A stretch of 64,000 nt of DNA from Halorussus limi (GTDB taxonomy: Archaea > Halobacteriota > Halobacteria > Halobacteriales > Haladaptataceae). Shown here piece by piece: positions 42,994-51,851 of the stretch. The stretch's first letter is position 1, and every line of letters begins with the position of its first letter. Position numbers and translations under genes: made by a program. The stretch is from positions 3,303,626 to 3,367,625 of the forward strand of contig NZ_CP096659.1 in assembly GCF_023238205.1 (NCBI RefSeq), written 5' to 3'. The notes below the pieces were generated by a model. The model made no database searches. It was not told the DNA's origin and saw only the letters and a list, made by a program, of their open reading frames with translations.

Positions 42994-44223
42994 ATGCGAG
43001 ACGCCTACATCGTCGGCGCGGCCCAGACCGACTTCGGGTCGTTCCCCGACGAAAGCTACCGGTCGCTGTTCGCCAGCGCGTTCGAGGCGGCCCGCGAGTC
43101 GGTGCCCGCGGGCGTAGACCCCGACGACGTGGACGAGGCGTTCGTCGGCACGCTCGGAGTCGGGGGTCGCCAGTTGGGTCTCTCGGGTCCCGCCGCAACC
43201 GAACACGTCGGTCTCCACGGCATCCCGACCACGCGAGTCGAGAACGCCTGCGCCGCCTCCGGATACGCTGTCCGGCAGGCCGTGCAGGCCGTCCGCTCGG
43301 GGATGGCCGACGTGGTGCTGGCGGGCGGGGTCGAAATCATGACCGACACGTCCAGCGACGCCACCAAGTACTGGCTCGGCGTCTCGGGCGAGACCGAGTG
43401 GGAACGGCTCTCCGGGACGACGTTCGCGGGCGTCTACGCCCAGATGGCCGACGCGCACATGGCCGAGTACGGCACGACGAGCGAGCAACTCTCGCACGTC
43501 GCGGTCAAGAACCACCGGAACGGCGCGAAGAACCCCCACGCGCAACTGGGCTTCGAGTGTTCGCTGGAGGACGCCGAATCGGCCCAGACCGTGGCCGACC
43601 CGCTGACGCTCTATCACTGCTGTCCGACGACCGACGGGGCCGCGGTCGCCCTGATTGCCAGCGAGGAGGTCGTCGCGGAGTACACCGACGACCCGATTCG
43701 GGTCGCGGGCGTCGGCGCCGCGAGCGACGCGGTGGGCCTGTTCCAGCGCGACAGTTACACCGGCATCGAGGCCTCCCAGCGCGCGGCCGAGACCGCCTAC
43801 GAACGGGCGGGAATCGGTCCCGACGACCTCGACTTCGCGGAGGTCCACGACTGCTTCTCCATCGCCGAGATTCTGGCTTACGAGGATTTGGGCTTCTGCG
43901 AACCCGGCGAAGGGGGCGAACTCGTCGAGTCCGGCGCGACCGCGCTCGACGGCGAGTTACCGGTGAACACCTCTGGCGGCCTCAAGTCGAAGGGCCACCC
44001 CATCGGCGCGACCGGCGCGGGACAGGTCGCGGAGGCGTTCAAACAGCTATCCGGCGACGCCGGGAATCGGCAGGTCGAGGGCGCGACCCGCGGCCTGACG
44101 CACAACGTCGGCGGCAGCGGCGGGGCCGCGGTGGTTCACGTACTGGAGCGCGAGGCGCGAAGCGCCTCGGAAGGAACGAGCGGGCCGAGCCCGCGGGAGA
44201 GAGAACGGGAGGTGGCAGAATGA
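42994..44223 (+). CDS. Thiolase-family protein
   Basis: 409 residues. Catalytic Cys in VENACAASGYAVRQAVQAV; also AEVHDCFSIAEILAYEDLG and GGLKSKGHPIGATGAGQVAEAF (His). N-terminal MRDAYIVGAAQTDFGSF and the DUF35-fused neighbour place it in the archaeal thiolase/HMGS-like/DUF35 group. It overlaps the next gene (ATGA). It may thiolyse 3-oxoadipyl-CoA or acetoacetyl-CoA. The C-terminal 15 residues are a polar tail. Confidence 0.9.
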   Translation: MRDAYIVGAAQTDFGSFPDESYRSLFASAFEAARESVPAGVDPDDVDEAFVGTLGVGGRQLGLSGPAATEHVGLHGIPTTRVENACAASGYAVRQAVQAVRSGMADVVLAGGVEIMTDTSSDATKYWLGVSGETEWERLSGTTFAGVYAQMADAHMAEYGTTSEQLSHVAVKNHRNGAKNPHAQLGFECSLEDAESAQTVADPLTLYHCCPTTDGAAVALIASEEVVAEYTDDPIRVAGVGAASDAVGLFQRDSYTGIEASQRAAETAYERAGIGPDDLDFAEVHDCFSIAEILAYEDLGFCEPGEGGELVESGATALDGELPVNTSGGLKSKGHPIGATGAGQVAEAFKQLSGDAGNRQVEGATRGLTHNVGGSGGAAVVHVLEREARSASEGTSGPSPREREREVAE

Positions 44224-45797
44224 CGGGTCAGCGACAGCCCAGAATCGAGGCGGTCGGAGCCTACGCGCCCCGATTCCGGGTCTCGGCCGAGGCGTTCGAG
44301 GAGGCGTGGGGTCAGTTCCACGCGCCGGGAGTGACCGAGAAGGCGGTCCCCGACGCCGACGAGGACGCGCTGACGATGGCCTACGAGGCCGCCGCGCGGG
44401 CGCTCGACGCCGCCGACCGCGACGGCGACGAGGTGGCGTTCCTCGCGTTCGCGTCCACGACGCCGCCGCTGGCCGAGGAGGACCTGACCGCCCGACTCGG
44501 CGGGATGGTCGGGGTCCCGGCCGACGCGACCCGCCACGTCTTCACCGGAAGCACGCGGGCCGGGACGCGGGCGCTCGACGCCGCGCTGTCGGCCGGGCCG
44601 TGGAGTAGCGAGCCGTCCGGTGAAGACGCTTCGCCGGACGCTTCCGGCGAGAGCGTCGGTCTCGTCGTCGCCGCGGACTGCCCGCGGGGCGACCCCGACA
44701 GCGACGAGGACCACGCCGCCGGAGCGGGCGCGGCCGCGTTCGTGCTGTCGGAATCGGGCGACGCGGCGGTCCGCCGGCGCGCCGAGTACGCCGAGGAGTT
44801 CCCCGGCACGCGGTTCCGGCGCGCGGGGTCCGAGACGGTCGAGGGTCTCGGCGCGACGGGGTACGAGCGGCAGGCGTTCACCGACACGCTGGCGGGGGCG
44901 GTCGAGCAGTTAGATGTAGACGGAAGCGAAATCGACGCCGCGGCGGTGCAGACCCCGAACGGCAAGATGCCCTACCGGGCGGCGGGTGCGCTCGGGGTCG
45001 ATTCCGAGGCGATTCAGCGGTGCGCGACGGTCCACGAGTTGGGCGACACCGGGGCCGCGAGCGTTCCGCTCGGACTCGCACGGGCGCTGGCCGACGGCGA
45101 GGCGGGCGACGCCTCGAAACGGTCGAGCGGCGAGGAACGAAGCGACGACCCGCGAGACGACGGCGGCGAGGCGAGAGTACTCGCGGCGTCGTTCGGGAGC
45201 GGCGCCGGTGCCGACGCCCTTCTGGTCGAGACCGGCGCGAGTGGCGACGACGGCGACGGCGTCGCCGCCTCGCTCGCGCTAGACGACGGCGAGCAAGTAA
45301 CCTACGCCGAGTACCTCCGCAAGCGCGGCGAGTTGACCTCCGGCCCGCCCGAGGGCGGCGGGGCGTACGTCAGCGTGCCGTCGTGGAAGCGCACGCTCGA
45401 CCAGCGCCACCGACTGGTCGCCGGGAAGTGCCCGGAGTGCGGCGGCCTCAACTTCCCGCCCGAGGGCGCCTGCAACGACTGCAAGACGCTCGTGGACGAG
45501 TACGACGAAGTGAAACTGACCGGCGAGGGCACCGTCGAGGCCGCGACGGTCATCTCGCAGGGCGGCGCGCCGCCGGAGTTCGCCGAGCAGCAGGCCCAGT
45601 CGGGCGATTTCGGCGTGGCGGTCGTGGCGCTCGACGGTCCCGACGGCGGGTCCGCGAGCGTGCCGGCGCAGGTCGTGGCCGCGGACCCGGCGGACGTGGC
45701 CATCGGGGACCGCGTGGGGACGACGATGCGGCGCATCTACACGCAGGAGGGCGTGACGCGGTACGGGTTCAAAGTTCGCCCGCAGGGAACGACGTGA
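44220..45797 (+). CDS. HMG-CoA synthase-like/DUF35 fusion protein
   Basis: 525 residues. The first ~370 have the thiolase-fold HMGS shape (RIEAVGAYAPRFRVSAEAFEEAWG, VQTPNGKMPYRAAGALGV, VHELGDTGAASVPLGLARAL). The catalytic Cys expected near residue 112 is replaced (FTGSTRAGTRAL, Thr in place of Cys of FACKAGT), and the usual Glu (SES motif) reads AFASTTPPLAEE. The C-terminal part is a DUF35 domain with a full zinc ribbon (C404, C407, C418, C421) and OB-fold. It probably has a scaffold or acyl-binding role for the overlapping thiolase. Confidence 0.85.
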   Translation: MTGQRQPRIEAVGAYAPRFRVSAEAFEEAWGQFHAPGVTEKAVPDADEDALTMAYEAAARALDAADRDGDEVAFLAFASTTPPLAEEDLTARLGGMVGVPADATRHVFTGSTRAGTRALDAALSAGPWSSEPSGEDASPDASGESVGLVVAADCPRGDPDSDEDHAAGAGAAAFVLSESGDAAVRRRAEYAEEFPGTRFRRAGSETVEGLGATGYERQAFTDTLAGAVEQLDVDGSEIDAAAVQTPNGKMPYRAAGALGVDSEAIQRCATVHELGDTGAASVPLGLARALADGEAGDASKRSSGEERSDDPRDDGGEARVLAASFGSGAGADALLVETGASGDDGDGVAASLALDDGEQVTYAEYLRKRGELTSGPPEGGGAYVSVPSWKRTLDQRHRLVAGKCPECGGLNFPPEGACNDCKTLVDEYDEVKLTGEGTVEAATVISQGGAPPEFAEQQAQSGDFGVAVVALDGPDGGSASVPAQVVAADPADVAIGDRVGTTMRRIYTQEGVTRYGFKVRPQGTT

Positions 45798-46118
45798 CCG
45801 AGGACGGATTTCAAACGAGGCGAGTCGCACGCCCGGAGTCTCGACGTAGTTCGAGGTCGGGCCGCAGCGAACGGAGTGACCTGCGGAGTCTTCTGCGGGC
45901 CGTCCCCCGTCGCTCGACGGACCGCCGAGGCGGCAGTTGCCCACCCGTCGGGTTTTCTCCGGACTGCGGTGTCGGCGCGCCGTCGGACGACGCTCACCAG
46001 ACATCTCTGCCTTTCTCAAGCGTGTATTTTCATTGCTGAAGAGAAGGAGTAGGTGGCTACAGCCGCCGGGATTCTAGAAGTGAAAAAGCACTTACCGGCG
46101 ACCTGCGACCTGCCCGGT
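45798..46118. other. 321-base stretch without a supported gene
   Basis: No reading frame here looks coding. A likely hairpin sits at 45862-45886 (CCGCAG ... CTGCGG around 13 bases), just past the fusion gene and so possibly a terminator. The last ~60 bases (46074-46118) are AT-richer and hold a possible promoter for the gene at 46119. I see nothing else. Confidence 0.5.
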
Positions 46119-46799
46119 ATGTCCCCCGACTGGTCCTCGCATCTCCGCCTCGCGGTCGCGCTCGCGCTCGTGGCGAGTCCGTTCTGGCTTCTGCCCGACG
46201 CCGGAGCGACGACCTACGAGTACACCGCCGAGGAGGTCGAGTACACGAGGTACGACACCGGCTACATCCGGGCCGACGGCAAAATCGACGGTCTCGCGTG
46301 CTACGACTACCACAATCTGGACAAGCAGTGCCTCTTCGCGGCCCACGTCGCCCAGAACGGGCCGGTCGTGGTGAACCAGACCCACCTTCTCGCCCGGGAG
46401 TACGAGTTCGACGCCGAGTACGTCGCCGTGGAGGACAGCGGGAGCGGCAAGTACCTCTACCGCTGGCGAGTCAACCGGACCGAGACGGCGAACGAAGACC
46501 GCGTGACCTACGCGCTGTCCGCGGTCAGTCCCCCCGAAATCCTCCGGAACGTCTCGGTCCCCGAGCGCGAGGTCTCGGAAGAGGCCCGGCGCGCGATAGA
46601 CGGCGAGACGGTTCGGACTCGCGGCGAACCGCTCGACGCGGCCCACGAGGTCGTCCGTTCGAACGGCACCTACTACCACCTCTCCGAGACGGAGAACCCC
46701 CGCGGCGGCCCGTCGAAGTGGCAGGCGACCGCCGCGCAGGCGGTGGCGGTTCTCGTCGGACTCGGGATGCTCCGCGGGCGGTGGCGACGGACGAGGTGA
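46119..46799 (+). CDS. Membrane-anchored hypothetical protein
   Basis: 226 residues. Signal-like helix at the N-terminus (LAVALALVASPFWLLPDAGA), an extracellular domain with N-x-S/T sites (VNQTHLL, VNRTETA, RNVSVP) and a cysteine pair (LACYDY, KQCLF), and a C-terminal helix (AAQAVAVLVGLGMLRG) followed by Arg. Unknown; ATG at 46119 chosen over an earlier in-frame GTG/ATG. Confidence 0.65.
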   Translation: MSPDWSSHLRLAVALALVASPFWLLPDAGATTYEYTAEEVEYTRYDTGYIRADGKIDGLACYDYHNLDKQCLFAAHVAQNGPVVVNQTHLLAREYEFDAEYVAVEDSGSGKYLYRWRVNRTETANEDRVTYALSAVSPPEILRNVSVPEREVSEEARRAIDGETVRTRGEPLDAAHEVVRSNGTYYHLSETENPRGGPSKWQATAAQAVAVLVGLGMLRGRWRRTR

Positions 46800-46906
46800 A
46801 CGCGACGGGGACGGCCGCCCGGCGGAGTCGGTCCGTTATCTTCCGACAGAGACGACAGAGAACCGATAGATAAACGCTTAACCGCGCTCCGGTCGCCCAA
46901 TCGGAC

Positions 46907-47803
46907 ATGAACGACCTGCAAGTCGCCGTTTTGGGAGCCGGGACGATGGGCCACGGCATCGCCCAAGTCTCGGCGATGGCCGGGCACAGCGTGACGATTC
47001 GGGACGTCGAGCAGGACCTCGTGGACGAGGGCATCTCGTCCATCGAGTCGAACCTACAGGGCGGCGTCGAGCGCGACAAGGTGTCGGGAGACGAGAAGGC
47101 CGCGACGCTCTCGCGCATCTCTGGGACGACCGACCTCGCCGAGGCCGTCTCGGACGCCGACCTCGTGGTCGAGGCGGTCCCCGAGGACGTGGACCTGAAG
47201 AAACAGACCTTCGAGGACGTGGAGGCCGAAGTCGCGGACGACACCGTCATCGCCTCGAACACCTCGTCGCTCCCCGTGACCGAAATCGTCTCGGCGCTGG
47301 AGCGTCCCGGCCGGGGAATCGGTCTGCACTTCTTCAACCCGGTCCACATCATGCAGTTGGTCGAGGTGGTGGTCGGCGAGCAGACCAGCGACGAGACCGT
47401 CGCGTTCGCCACCGACTTCGTGGAGGACGTCGGCAAGACAGCCATCCAAGTGCGCGACACCGCGGGGTTCGCCTCCTCGCGTCTCGGCGTCGCCCTCGGC
47501 GTCGAGGCCATGCGCATGGTCGAGGAGGGCGTCGCGAGTCCCCGCGACATCGACCGGTCGATGGAACTGGGCTACAACCACCCGATGGGACCGATAGAAC
47601 TGGGCGACGTGGTGGGACTCGACGTGCGCCTCGACATCCTCGAACACCTCCGCGAGGAGTTGGGCGAGCGGTTCCGCCCGCCCCAGATTCTGCGCCGGAA
47701 GGTCCGGGCCGGGAACCTCGGCAAGAAGACCGGCGAGGGGTTCTACGTCTGGGAGGACGGCGAAATCGTGGGCACCAGCGGCGAGTGGGGTGACGACGAA
47801 TGA
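46907..47803 (+). CDS. 3-hydroxyacyl-CoA dehydrogenase
   Basis: 298 residues. NAD-binding GAGTMGHGIAQVSAMAGH (Rossmann) at residues 10-27 and the HAD signature NTSSLPVTEIVSALERPGRGIGLHFFNPVHIMQLVEVV with the catalytic His. The C-terminal domain is VRDTAGFASSRLGVALGVEAMRMVEEGV. It oxidises L-3-hydroxyacyl-CoA in beta-oxidation and corresponds to PaaH in the phenylacetate route. It overlaps the hydratase gene (ATGA). Confidence 0.94.
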   Translation: MNDLQVAVLGAGTMGHGIAQVSAMAGHSVTIRDVEQDLVDEGISSIESNLQGGVERDKVSGDEKAATLSRISGTTDLAEAVSDADLVVEAVPEDVDLKKQTFEDVEAEVADDTVIASNTSSLPVTEIVSALERPGRGIGLHFFNPVHIMQLVEVVVGEQTSDETVAFATDFVEDVGKTAIQVRDTAGFASSRLGVALGVEAMRMVEEGVASPRDIDRSMELGYNHPMGPIELGDVVGLDVRLDILEHLREELGERFRPPQILRRKVRAGNLGKKTGEGFYVWEDGEIVGTSGEWGDDE

Positions 47804-48648
47804 GCGGAGAGAGCGACGACTCGGCGTCCGACGCCGTCGGGAGTCCCGAGGCGGTCGGGGCCGAGTGCGAGACCGTCGAGGTGTCGGTCGGCGACCGCGT
47901 CGAGAACGTGGCCACCGTCACGCTCTCGCGGCCCGACGCCCGGAACGCGCTGAACGCCCAGTTGCGCGCCGAGTTGAAGGACGTGTTAGACGCCATCGAG
48001 GCCAGCGACGTGCGCGTGGTCGTCCTGACCGGCGACGAGGAGTCGGGCGCGTTCGTCGCGGGCGCGGACGTGACCGAACTCCGCGAGCGCGATTCGCTCG
48101 AACAGCGCGAGGCCAGCAAGCGCCCGCGGGTCTACGAGTACGTCGACGACCTCGAACAACCAGTCGTCGGCGCACTCAACGGCCACGCGCTCGGCGGCGG
48201 GTGCGAACTCGCGCAGGCCTGCGACACCCGCATCGCCCGCGAGGGCGCCAAACTCGGCCAACCCGAGATAAATCTGGGCATCATGCCCGGCGGCGGGGGA
48301 ACCCAACGGCTCCCCCGACTCGTGGGCGAGGGACAGGCGATGAAGCTGATTCTCTCGGGCGAACTCATCGACGCCGAGGAGGCCCGCGAAATCGGCCTCG
48401 TGGACGAGGTCCACCCCGAGGAGGAGTTCGAGGACCGGGTCTACGACCTCGCCGAGTCGATGGCCGAGAAGAGTCCGCTCGCGCTGGAGTTCGCGAAGAA
48501 GGCGGTGAAGGCCTCCAGTCGAATGGAACTGGAACAGGGCATCGAGTACGAGGCCGAACTGTTCGCACACCTGTTCGCCTCCGAGGACAAGAACGAGGGC
48601 ATCGACGCCTTCTTCGAGGACCGCGACCCCGAGTGGGAGGGGAAGTAG
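47800..48648 (+). CDS. Enoyl-CoA hydratase (PaaF-like)
   Basis: 282 residues. Crotonase motifs: ESGAFVAGADVTELRER (oxyanion hole), HALGGGCELAQACDTRIAREGAKLGQPEINLGIMPGGGGTQRLPRLVGE with both catalytic glutamates present (CEL and QPE). N-terminal 30 residues are an acidic extension. Translationally coupled to the dehydrogenase, forming a two-gene beta-oxidation unit. Confidence 0.94.
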   Translation: MSGESDDSASDAVGSPEAVGAECETVEVSVGDRVENVATVTLSRPDARNALNAQLRAELKDVLDAIEASDVRVVVLTGDEESGAFVAGADVTELRERDSLEQREASKRPRVYEYVDDLEQPVVGALNGHALGGGCELAQACDTRIAREGAKLGQPEINLGIMPGGGGTQRLPRLVGEGQAMKLILSGELIDAEEAREIGLVDEVHPEEEFEDRVYDLAESMAEKSPLALEFAKKAVKASSRMELEQGIEYEAELFAHLFASEDKNEGIDAFFEDRDPEWEGK

Positions 48649-48667
48649 CGGCCGCGAGCGACGGTTT

Positions 48668-49450
48668 CTACGCCGAATCGAGTTCGGACGCGCGGTCCCA
48701 GTAGGTCCGGAACAGTTCCGCGCCCCACTCGAGCGCGGCGGGCGTGTCGTTCAGCAGGACGCCCCGGAGGTCGCCCGCCTCGTCGTAGATGATGAGGACG
48801 AGACCCTCGCCCTCCGCGACCACGAGGCCGAAGGGGAGGGTCTCGTCGGTCCGGCGAATCGAGAGTCGACCGGTCGCCAGCGCCTCGTCGAGGCGCTCGC
48901 CGTGGCTCTCGCGCAGGTACTCCACGACAGGGGCCTCCAGCACGAGGTCGGCGGTCAGGTCGTCGCCCACCACCTCCTCGTGGAACATGTCCACGTACTG
49001 GGGCAGGACGACGGGCGTGAACCCGACGATTCGGTCGGTCCGGCGGACGAAGTCGTCGATGTACTCGACCGGCCGGGTGGGCGCGTGGCGTTCGCCGCGG
49101 ACGGTTTCGGCCCCCACGAGCAGGTCGGTCGTCACCGGCGCGTCGTCGGGGAGCACCGACAGGAGCGACTCGCTGTCGGTGACGGCCGCCACGCGCTCCT
49201 CGAACGTCCGACGCTCCTCGCCGAGCAGGCGGCCGACCAGCGTGAGCGCCACGCCCTCGTCGGTCTCGGTCACGAGTCCCCGGTCTTCGAGTTCGCGGAC
49301 CGCCTTGTAGACGGTCGAGCGCGAGACGTCCAACTCGTCGCGCAGGTCGCGCTTGGTCGCCGGACCCGCGGCGAGTCGGTCGAGAACCGCCCCGCGCTTA
49401 ACGACCGTCCCGATGCTGTCTCGGAGGATAGAATCTGTGTCGTCGCTCAT
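48668..49450 (-). CDS. Winged-helix regulator with FilR1-like domain
   Basis: 260 residues. HTH at residues 15-65 (AGPATKRDLRDELDVSRSTVYKAVRELEDRGLV), then a FilR1-type sensor domain (DDFVRRTDRIVGFTPVVLPQYVDMFHEEVVG, LSIRRTDETLPFGLVVAEG). ATG at 49450; the long in-frame extension to 49633 is not coding-like. Convergent with the paaF-like gene (19 bases), so it may control fatty/aromatic acid use. A second protein of this type lies at 5183. Confidence 0.88.
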   Translation of the reverse strand: MSDDTDSILRDSIGTVVKRGAVLDRLAAGPATKRDLRDELDVSRSTVYKAVRELEDRGLVTETDEGVALTLVGRLLGEERRTFEERVAAVTDSESLLSVLPDDAPVTTDLLVGAETVRGERHAPTRPVEYIDDFVRRTDRIVGFTPVVLPQYVDMFHEEVVGDDLTADLVLEAPVVEYLRESHGERLDEALATGRLSIRRTDETLPFGLVVAEGEGLVLIIYDEAGDLRGVLLNDTPAALEWGAELFRTYWDRASELDSA

Positions 49451-49687
49451 ATCGACGTTCGCGCTCGTATGGCTGTTGCGTCTTCCGACGCGAGCGACGT
49501 ATTCGTTTCGGCACCTGTCGCTCGCGGTGACAGTCAGCGACGTTTCGAAAGTTCGGACGCGTTTCGGGACTCGAAACACGTCCGACCTGCTCGGACGCGA
49601 GTCCGCGGTCGAACCGCTTCCGGTCGAATACAATCAAAATGCCGTGGCCCCATTCACCCTGTGAACGCTCTCTCCGAAGGTGGAGCC

Positions 49688-50020
49688 ATGATAGGAAACA
49701 GAGACGGTCAGAATCCGACCCGAACTGCCGGCGCGTCCGGGCAGACCGACGTCGCGCCCGAAGAACGCTGTCGCCTGCTCGGCGACTCGCTCCGACGACG
49801 CACGCTCCGTGCGCTCGACCCCGACGAGCGACCTGTCGCGCTCTCGGAACTTCGGGACCGGGTCGCCGACGGGTCGGACTCCGACACCGTCGCGGTTCGG
49901 CTTCACCACGTCCACCTGCCGAAACTCGACGAGGCCGGTCTCGTGAGCTACGACCCCGAACGGAACGTCGTCGAGGCCCGACCCCGGCCCGACTGGGCCG
50001 ACCGGTACCTCGAACGCTGA
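49688..50020 (+). CDS. Winged-helix protein (DUF7344-like)
   Basis: 110 residues. ERCRLLGDSLRRRTLRALDP and VRLHHVHLPKLDEAGLVSYD are the DUF7344-type pattern, close to the paralogue at 15860. AAGGTGGAG lies just upstream of the ATG as a ribosome binding site. Regulator, target unknown. Confidence 0.85.
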   Translation: MIGNRDGQNPTRTAGASGQTDVAPEERCRLLGDSLRRRTLRALDPDERPVALSELRDRVADGSDSDTVAVRLHHVHLPKLDEAGLVSYDPERNVVEARPRPDWADRYLER

Positions 50021-50122
50021 GCGAGTCAGGGTCGGCCTCGCTCGCCCGCGGCGTCGCGGCCGTCTGCGCGCCTCGGTTCGTCGGGCGACCGTGCTACTGT
50101 CTCGGTCGGCGTCGCAACCGTG

Positions 50123-50875
50123 CTACCGCATCAGTTCGCCGCCGTTGACGTTCAGCGTCTCGCCCGTGACGAACCCGGCGTCCCGGAGGTAGGCCGCGGC
50201 CTCGGCGATGTCTCGGGGCTGGCCGAATCGCTCGACGGGAATCTCGGCCATCTCCTCGCGCTTCTCCGCCTCGGTCCGGTCGGCGGTCATGTCGGTCTCG
50301 ACGTGACCGGGCGCGATGGCGTTGACCCGAACCTCGGGCGCGAAGTCCCCGGCGTGGCTCTTCGTGAGGCCCAAAATTCCGGCCTTCGAGGCGGCGTAGT
50401 GGCACTCGACGGGCGCGCCCGTGAACGCCAGAATCGAGGAGACGTTCGTGACCGAGGGCGTCGGTGCGGAGTCGGCGTCGCCGTCCGCCGCATCCCGGAG
50501 GTGCGGTAGCGCGGCCTTGGTCACGTTGAACGCGCCGTTGACGTTGGTGTCCATCACGCTGTCGAAATCCTCGGGCGAGAGGTCCTCGGTGTAGACATGC
50601 TGGTCCACGCCCGCGTTGTTCACGACGTGCGAGAGGCCGCCGAAGGCCTCGACGGCGGCGTCCACGAGGTCGCGCGCGTCGTCGGGGTCGCCCACGTCCG
50701 CCCGGACCGCGACCGCGTCGCTGTCGGTCTCGCGCCGGACGGACTCGGCGACAGTCCGCGCCTTCTGGGCGCTGGAGACGTAGTTGACCGCGACGTCGTA
50801 GCCGTCGCGCGCGAACCGCTCGGCGATTGCCCGGCCGATGCCCCGCGAGGAACCGGTGACGAGTGCTGCTGGCAT
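50123..50875 (-). CDS. SDR-family 3-oxoacyl-ACP/CoA reductase
   Basis: 250 residues. NAD(P) motif TGSSRGIGRAIAERFARDG at residues 7-25, NNAGVD, catalytic Ser (NVSSILAF) and Tyr-x-x-x-Lys (YAASKAG). The C-terminal part GHVETDMTADRTEAEKREEM resembles FabG/acetoacetyl-CoA reductase. Could act in acyl-CoA or polyhydroxyalkanoate metabolism. ATG at 50875. Confidence 0.92.
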   Translation of the reverse strand: MPAALVTGSSRGIGRAIAERFARDGYDVAVNYVSSAQKARTVAESVRRETDSDAVAVRADVGDPDDARDLVDAAVEAFGGLSHVVNNAGVDQHVYTEDLSPEDFDSVMDTNVNGAFNVTKAALPHLRDAADGDADSAPTPSVTNVSSILAFTGAPVECHYAASKAGILGLTKSHAGDFAPEVRVNAIAPGHVETDMTADRTEAEKREEMAEIPVERFGQPRDIAEAAAYLRDAGFVTGETLNVNGGELMR

Positions 50876-50906
50876 ACCCCGAAGGCGACCCGCCACGACC
50901 TTTGCG

Positions 50907-50912
50907 TTTATG
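50907..50912 (+). promoter_or_regulatory. TATA-like box before the gene at 50937
   Basis: TTTATG centred about 27 bases before ATG 50937, consistent with a leaderless transcript. Confidence 0.5.
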
Positions 50913-50936
50913 CCTGCCCGGCGTAACGTGGCACGC

Positions 50937-51533
50937 ATGAGCGACCGGAGCGCGAACTCCGAGACCGGTTCCGCGAGGTCCGACCCGCGGGAGGACCCGG
51001 AGTTGGAGGACCTACTGGACGAACTGGAGGAGTTGGAGGAGACCGTCGACGACCCGGCAGAGCGCGAGCAGGTCCGCGAGACGATACGCGTCGCCCGACG
51101 CGTCTCGACGCCGGGCGCGTTCGGTCGGGTCATCCGCGGGTTCGACCGCCACGACGCCGCCGAGGCGCTGGTCGGGAGCGTGGTGTTCGGGATTCCGATG
51201 CTGGTCGAGGGCGGCACCGCCGAAATCGGGGCGTTCATCGCGGCCCATCCGGTCTCCCTCGCGGTCACTCTCGTCGGCACCATCGGACTGGTCGTCGGCC
51301 TGCTGTACGTGGCCGAAATCCAGCAGGTCGAGATTCACCGACCGCTGTTCGGGGTCGTCCCCCGCCGCCTCGCGGGCGTCGTCGGCGTCTCGTTTTTCAC
51401 CGCGCTCGCCATGATGACCGCCTGGGGGCGCGTCGACTGGACCGACCCGTGGCTGGCGTTCTGCCAGACGAGCGTGACGTTCTCCGCGATGGCGCTCGGG
51501 GCCGCGCTCGGCGACATCCTGCCCGGGTCGTGA
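50937..51533 (+). CDS. DUF2391-like membrane protein
   Basis: 198 residues: an acidic coiled-coil start (LEDLLDELEELEETVDDPAE), then four membrane helices (FDRHDAAEALVGSVVFGIPML ... SLAVTLVGTIGLVVGLLYVAE ... GVVGVSFFTALAMMTAW ... SVTFSAMALGAALGDILPG). The layout and segment GSVVFGIPMLVEGG match DUF2391. Function unknown; ATG at 50937 backed by a TATA box. Confidence 0.8.
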   Translation: MSDRSANSETGSARSDPREDPELEDLLDELEELEETVDDPAEREQVRETIRVARRVSTPGAFGRVIRGFDRHDAAEALVGSVVFGIPMLVEGGTAEIGAFIAAHPVSLAVTLVGTIGLVVGLLYVAEIQQVEIHRPLFGVVPRRLAGVVGVSFFTALAMMTAWGRVDWTDPWLAFCQTSVTFSAMALGAALGDILPGS

Positions 51534-51660
51534 TGCCCGAGTCGTGATGCCCGAGTCGTGACCGACGCGGTAACGGACGGAAAACCGAACGTTCGACACA
51601 AAGTATATCCGTGTCGTTCGGGTATTGGTACCTGTTCGCACAGAACTTCTGGTGAGACGT

Positions 51661-51816
51661 ATGATAGAATGCCCACACTGCGGCTCGGACCTAGATCGGC
51701 AAGCGAAGACCCAGACGCGGCGGAACGGCGAACCGCTCGGCGGCAAATCGACCGGTTCGGAACTCGTCTCCTGTCCCGACTGCGACGAGATGATAGACGG
51801 ATTCACGGCCCACTGA
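51661..51816 (+). CDS. Small zinc-ribbon protein
   Basis: 51 residues, two CxxC pairs (CPHCGSD, CPDCDEM), so one zinc ribbon. The start at 51661 (MIECPHCG) is preferred to an in-frame TTG at 51625; GGTGA lies before it. A TATA-like AAGTATATC is about 55 bases upstream, so the mRNA would have a short leader. Function unknown. Confidence 0.65.
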   Translation: MIECPHCGSDLDRQAKTQTRRNGEPLGGKSTGSELVSCPDCDEMIDGFTAH

Positions 51817-51851
51817 GCCGGAACCCCCACTCGTTTTCTGACTCGGCGGTC

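Noticed and set aside
42597-44219. Very long plus-strand frame reading into the HMGS-like fusion (start 42597)
   Set aside because: It overlaps the thiolase gene in another frame; only the part from 44220 is protein-like, so the fusion starts there.
46081-46118. Riboswitch or small RNA before 46119
   Set aside because: Only an AT-rich promoter-like stretch is visible; no stable fold.
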